Origin: Diploscapter coronatus
Taxonomy: Eukaryota > Nematoda > Chromadorea > Rhabditida > Rhabditidae
NCBI GenBank assembly: GCA_964036155.1
Contig: OZ038422.1
Location: forward strand, 3,557,201 to 3,621,200
Direction of reading: 5' to 3'
Length of the DNA: 64,000 bases
Shown: piece by piece, positions 62,909-64,000 of the stretch
Layout of the letters: every line of letters starts with the position of its first letter
Numbering within the stretch: the stretch's first letter is position 1
The notes under the pieces: model-generated
The model's database searches: none
What the model saw: only the letters and a program-made list of their open reading frames with translations
What the model was told of the DNA's origin: nothing
Program-made: the position numbers and the translations under genes

Positions 62909-63155
62909 CTTGTGTCGCGAACTGCGATCTTCGTTTTTTCCATTCGTGGAAAAGTTACGATTTTTCTATGTTAGCAGATTGGGTCTATCCCCGATGCAAG
63001 AAAATGCTTTTCTTTCCTCCTTCCTCGCACTTTTCTGCCTCAAGACAAAAGCAGCATTCTTTGCTGCTCAACACAATTCACCGACTTGGCTTTTTATTTT
63101 TGAGTTTTCCATTTTTTATTGAAAGATTTAATTACCCAAGTTCGGGACTCTAATA
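62909..63155 (+). repeat. Dispersed repeat, copy 2
   Basis: Related over its length to 14581-14830 in the same orientation. It starts about 300 bp after the ShKT gene's stop codon. Frames of 82 and 70 codons occur here but are not conserved in the other copy, so I treat it as noncoding repeat or the remains of a shared duplicated flank. Confidence 0.75.
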
Positions 63156-64000
63156 AACTCCTGCAAACCAACTGTCCTACTACTCTAAACCCACTAAGTG
63201 GCACGCGTTGGTTGGACCGATCATCCACTACCAACCGTTATTCTATAGCTTATGATTCGATAGCCAAATAAATTGTTTAAAATTCTACAAGTTAGATAAA
63301 AGCTTGGAAAAGCGTTGAGTAATCAAAATTTTAAATGAAAAGGGGCGTCTTGAGGAGCCAAGAAAAATTTCCCAATGCATTGTTCGAAGTTTTTGAAACT
63401 TTGCGATGCGGTGCAATTTTTACGCACCAGCAACATCCCACTCGTCACTTATGAATTGCCAACAATATCAGTTCTAAAATTGAGCCAACGCTTGAATCTT
63501 TCTCTGCCAACTTGAAATCACTTCAAACCAGATAAATTCAATTTATGATATGTTTTGATTCAATTATCACCTTCCACATGCTTGCTTTAATCTAAATCAG
63601 TTCGTAATGCATATTTTTGCGCGAAATAATTATACTCTTATGTTAGCACTTTCAAAAGCTTTCTCATTTTGCTATTAGCTGAATTATGTTCCAATTATCT
63701 CCTGAACCAATTTATTCCGTCTTTATTTGTATCTTAATCTCGAATAATTATTCATAGTCCCTACATAATAAATTCTCGCTTTCCAATGGTTTATAAAAGT
63801 GCTTTTTGCAAAATCACTATGCCAATTTAGAAACGCTTTCAATACTTCGTTTTTTCAAATCGAATTTGCTCTTTCATAATCGTTTGCTTAGTGTTAGCGA
63901 TGACTATTATTTCGTTCAGGTTATATAATTTTCTCAATCCCTTACTTTTCCAGTATTTAACCACTTACTTTATGAGAATAGGAATTTTTCCTTAGTTACA
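63156..64000. other. Intergenic end of window
   Basis: AT-rich sequence up to the window edge. I see no exon, RNA gene or clear regulatory motif. Confidence 0.5.

Noticed and set aside
1..64000. CRISPR array, bacterial operon or viral segment
   Set aside because: No regular direct repeats with spacers, no prokaryotic gene organisation and no viral domains were seen; intron-rich genes throughout show a nematode chromosome.

Overview
The window is nuclear DNA of a nematode, most likely a rhabditid-type worm. It is AT-rich, coding regions are cut into many short exons, introns are often 40-60 bp with TTTCAG or TTTTAG acceptors, several start codons sit just downstream of a bare acceptor site (as expected for trans-splicing or a 5' UTR intron), and gene families such as ShKT and nematode C-type lectins occur. 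Single-copy housekeeping genes (alpha-adaptin, parafibromin) confirm a eukaryotic chromosome. Species cannot be named from this sequence. All gene models below were built by hand by joining exons whose GT/AG borders and reading phases agree.

Layout. 1-9.4 kb: no convincing gene; the + strand is strikingly purine-rich. 9.5-12.0 kb (-): an 11-exon TGF-beta family ligand. 13.2-14.4 kb (+): a small secreted protein with a TATA box and a likely alternative splice. 15.7-20.7 kb (+): two tandem, diverged paralogues encoding secreted Cys-containing proteins of about 540 aa that I do not recognise. 21.0-23.5 kb (+): a 5'-truncated C-type lectin fragment carrying a 130 bp inverted-repeat transposon with a 9 bp target duplication, then an intact C-type-lectin-like gene. 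24.3 kb (-): a small secreted protein. 25.9 kb: tRNA-Ile(AAT). 26.8 kb (-): a possible small secreted peptide. 28.3-31.4 kb (-): a ZIP/SLC39 transporter-like protein whose metal-ligand histidines are replaced. 32.6-33.9 kb (+): a cytochrome b561. 33.9-42.0 kb: about 8 kb without a gene, pyrimidine-rich on the + strand. 42.1-42.8 kb (+): a secreted precursor ending in an amidation-type RPRFGR motif, probably a neuropeptide. 44.6-53.6 kb (-): complete 25-exon apa-2 (AP-2 alpha-adaptin). 54.8-59.0 kb (-): complete 12-exon cdc-73 (parafibromin, PAF1 complex). 59.6-60.1 kb (+): a small single-pass membrane protein divergent from cdc-73. 61.6-62.6 kb (+): a secreted ShKT-domain protein with its own TATA box. 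62.6-64 kb: noncoding, with a second copy of a dispersed repeat also found at 14.6 kb.

The genes do not form one pathway. Endocytosis (apa-2) and transcription elongation (cdc-73) lie head-to-tail on one strand with about 1.15 kb between them; the rest are secreted, signalling or membrane genes of the kind that evolve quickly in nematodes. The most interesting items are the histidine-less ZIP protein with a non-AG acceptor, the RPRFamide precursor, the divergent 9-cysteine TGF-beta ligand, the unrecognised tandem paralogues, and several families of short inverted-repeat elements lying mostly in introns.
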